Below, one piece after another: positions 4,651 through 5,444 of a stretch of DNA of 5,444 nucleotides. This stretch comes from Paracoccaceae bacterium (GTDB lineage Bacteria > Pseudomonadota > Alphaproteobacteria > Rhodobacterales > Rhodobacteraceae). How positions within the stretch are numbered: the first letter of the stretch is position 1; every line of letters begins with the position of its first letter. The notes beneath the pieces are model-generated. The model did no database searches. It saw only the letters and a list, made by a program, of their open reading frames with translations, and was not told the DNA's origin. Both the position numbers and the translations under genes were made by a program. The stretch spans positions 1 through 5,444 of the forward strand of contig PXES01000018.1 in assembly GCA_003564655.1 (NCBI GenBank), in the 5' to 3' direction.

Positions 4651-5444
4651 TTGAACTACACTGCTGCACTGGATGCCGCCATCAACCGGCTGCATGAAGA
4701 AGGGCGCTACAGGACCTTCATCGACATCGAGCGTCGCAAGGGCCATTTCCCCCGCGCGGTCTGGACCCGCCCCGACGGGAGCGAGCAGGACATCGTCGTC
4801 TGGTGCGGCAACGACTATCTGGGCATGGGCCAGAACCCCGTCGTACTCGAAGCGATGCACGAGGCGCTCGACGCCACGGGCGCGGGCTCGGGCGGCACGC
4901 GCAACATCTCTGGCACGACGGTCTGGCACAAACGGCTCGAGGGCGCGCTGGCCGATCTGCACCAGAAAGAGGCCGCGCTGATCTTCACTTCGGCCTATAT
5001 CGCCAATGACGCCACACTCTCGACCCTGCCCAAGCTTTTTCCGGGGCTGATCATCTATTCGGACGCGCTCAACCACGCCTCGATGATCGAGGGGGTGCGC
5101 CGCAATGGCGGGGCCAAGCGCATCTTCCGGCACAATGATGTCGCCCATCTGCGCGAGTTGATGGAAGCCGACGACCCCGCCGCGCCCAAGCTGATCGCGT
5201 TCGAGTCGATCTATTCGATGGATGGCGATTTCGGCCCGATCGAGGCGATCTGCGATCTGGCCGACGAATTCGGCGCGCTGACCTATATCGACGAGGTGCA
5301 TGCCGTGGGCATGTATGGCCCTCGCGGTGCCGGTGTGGCCGAGCGCGACGGGTTGATGGGCCGAATCGACATCATTAACGGCACTTTGGCCAAGGCCTAC
5401 GGCGTGATGGGCGGCTATATCGCCGCCAGCGCGAAAATGTGCGA
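4651..5444 (+). CDS. hemA: 5-aminolevulinate synthase HemA (N-terminal 264 codons; runs off right edge)
   Basis: PLP-dependent ALA synthase, which condenses glycine with succinyl-CoA to 5-aminolevulinate, the first and rate-setting step of the C4 tetrapyrrole pathway. The frame is open from the TTG start to the edge, covering about two thirds of a protein normally near 405 residues. It starts M-N-Y-T-A-A-L-D, matching the family N-terminus. Active-site residues fall at the same numbers as in Rhodobacter capsulatus ALAS: Arg21, Asn54, Thr83 (succinyl-CoA specificity), Asn85, His142 (LNHASMIEG), Ser189, Asp214 and His217 (YIDEVHAVG), and the PLP-Schiff base lysine Lys248 (GTLAKAYG). These residues indicate an active synthase rather than a related alpha-oxoamine synthase (KBL or BioF). 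The sequence around 133-175 is especially like Paracoccus HemA as I remember it. A paralogue such as HemT cannot be excluded from the fragment alone. Likely oxygen-regulated through the upstream FNR-type box. Confidence 0.97.
   Translation, partial: MNYTAALDAAINRLHEEGRYRTFIDIERRKGHFPRAVWTRPDGSEQDIVVWCGNDYLGMGQNPVVLEAMHEALDATGAGSGGTRNISGTTVWHKRLEGALADLHQKEAALIFTSAYIANDATLSTLPKLFPGLIIYSDALNHASMIEGVRRNGGAKRIFRHNDVAHLRELMEADDPAAPKLIAFESIYSMDGDFGPIEAICDLADEFGALTYIDEVHAVGMYGPRGAGVAERDGLMGRIDIINGTLAKAYGVMGGYIAASAKMC

Noticed and set aside
3959..4669. N-terminal extension of the dipeptidase frame up to 4669
   Set aside because: The extension overlaps the small exported-protein gene and the hemA leader. 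The family N-terminus and a good ribosome binding site lie at 3958.
4447..5301. Minus-strand open frame opposite the start of hemA
   Set aside because: The plus strand encodes HemA with all catalytic residues at family positions. The reverse frame has no recognisable features and covers the hemA regulatory region.

Overview
The window looks like chromosomal DNA from an alphaproteobacterium of the Rhodobacteraceae, most likely Paracoccus or a close relative. The reasons are high GC with strong G/C bias at third codon positions, a HemA of the ALAS (C4 pathway) type whose residues follow remembered Rhodobacter/Paracoccus HemA numbering almost exactly (Lys248, Asp214, His142), a CobS very close to the Rhodobacter form, and an FNR-type box ahead of hemA. 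The genus is an inference from remembered sequences; no database search was possible.

Layout. The left three quarters is transcribed leftward (minus strand). In order of transcription it holds an M20-family metallodipeptidase (3958 to 2573), a cytochrome P450 (2576 to 1386) whose likely TTG start overlaps the dipeptidase stop codon, cobS for the ATPase subunit of aerobic cobaltochelatase (1309 to 338), and, after a 192-bp gap, the first 48 codons of an unidentified basic, probably membrane-associated protein that runs off the left edge (145 to 1). The right quarter is transcribed rightward. It holds a small exported protein of unknown function (4071 to 4460), then a 190-bp leader, then the first 264 codons of hemA (5-aminolevulinate synthase) from a TTG start at 4651 to the right edge. 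A 112-bp intergenic region (3959-4070) separates the two divergent gene sets.

How the genes relate. HemA makes 5-aminolevulinate, the precursor of both heme and the corrin ring. CobS helps insert cobalt into the corrin, and the P450 is a heme consumer. The grouping is thematically tidy, but the genes are not one operon: hemA is divergent and has its own leader. The dipeptidase and P450 are the pair most likely to be co-expressed; cobS follows 76 bp later and may share their transcript.

The most informative non-coding signal is a near-perfect FNR/FnrL-type box (4520-4533) in the hemA leader. A -10-like element sits at the distance expected for class II activation, implying oxygen-responsive control. 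No mobile element, CRISPR array, tRNA or rRNA was seen, and I find no convincing evidence of a wholly new multi-gene system. The least-explained items are the dipeptidase-P450 pair and the small exported protein upstream of hemA.
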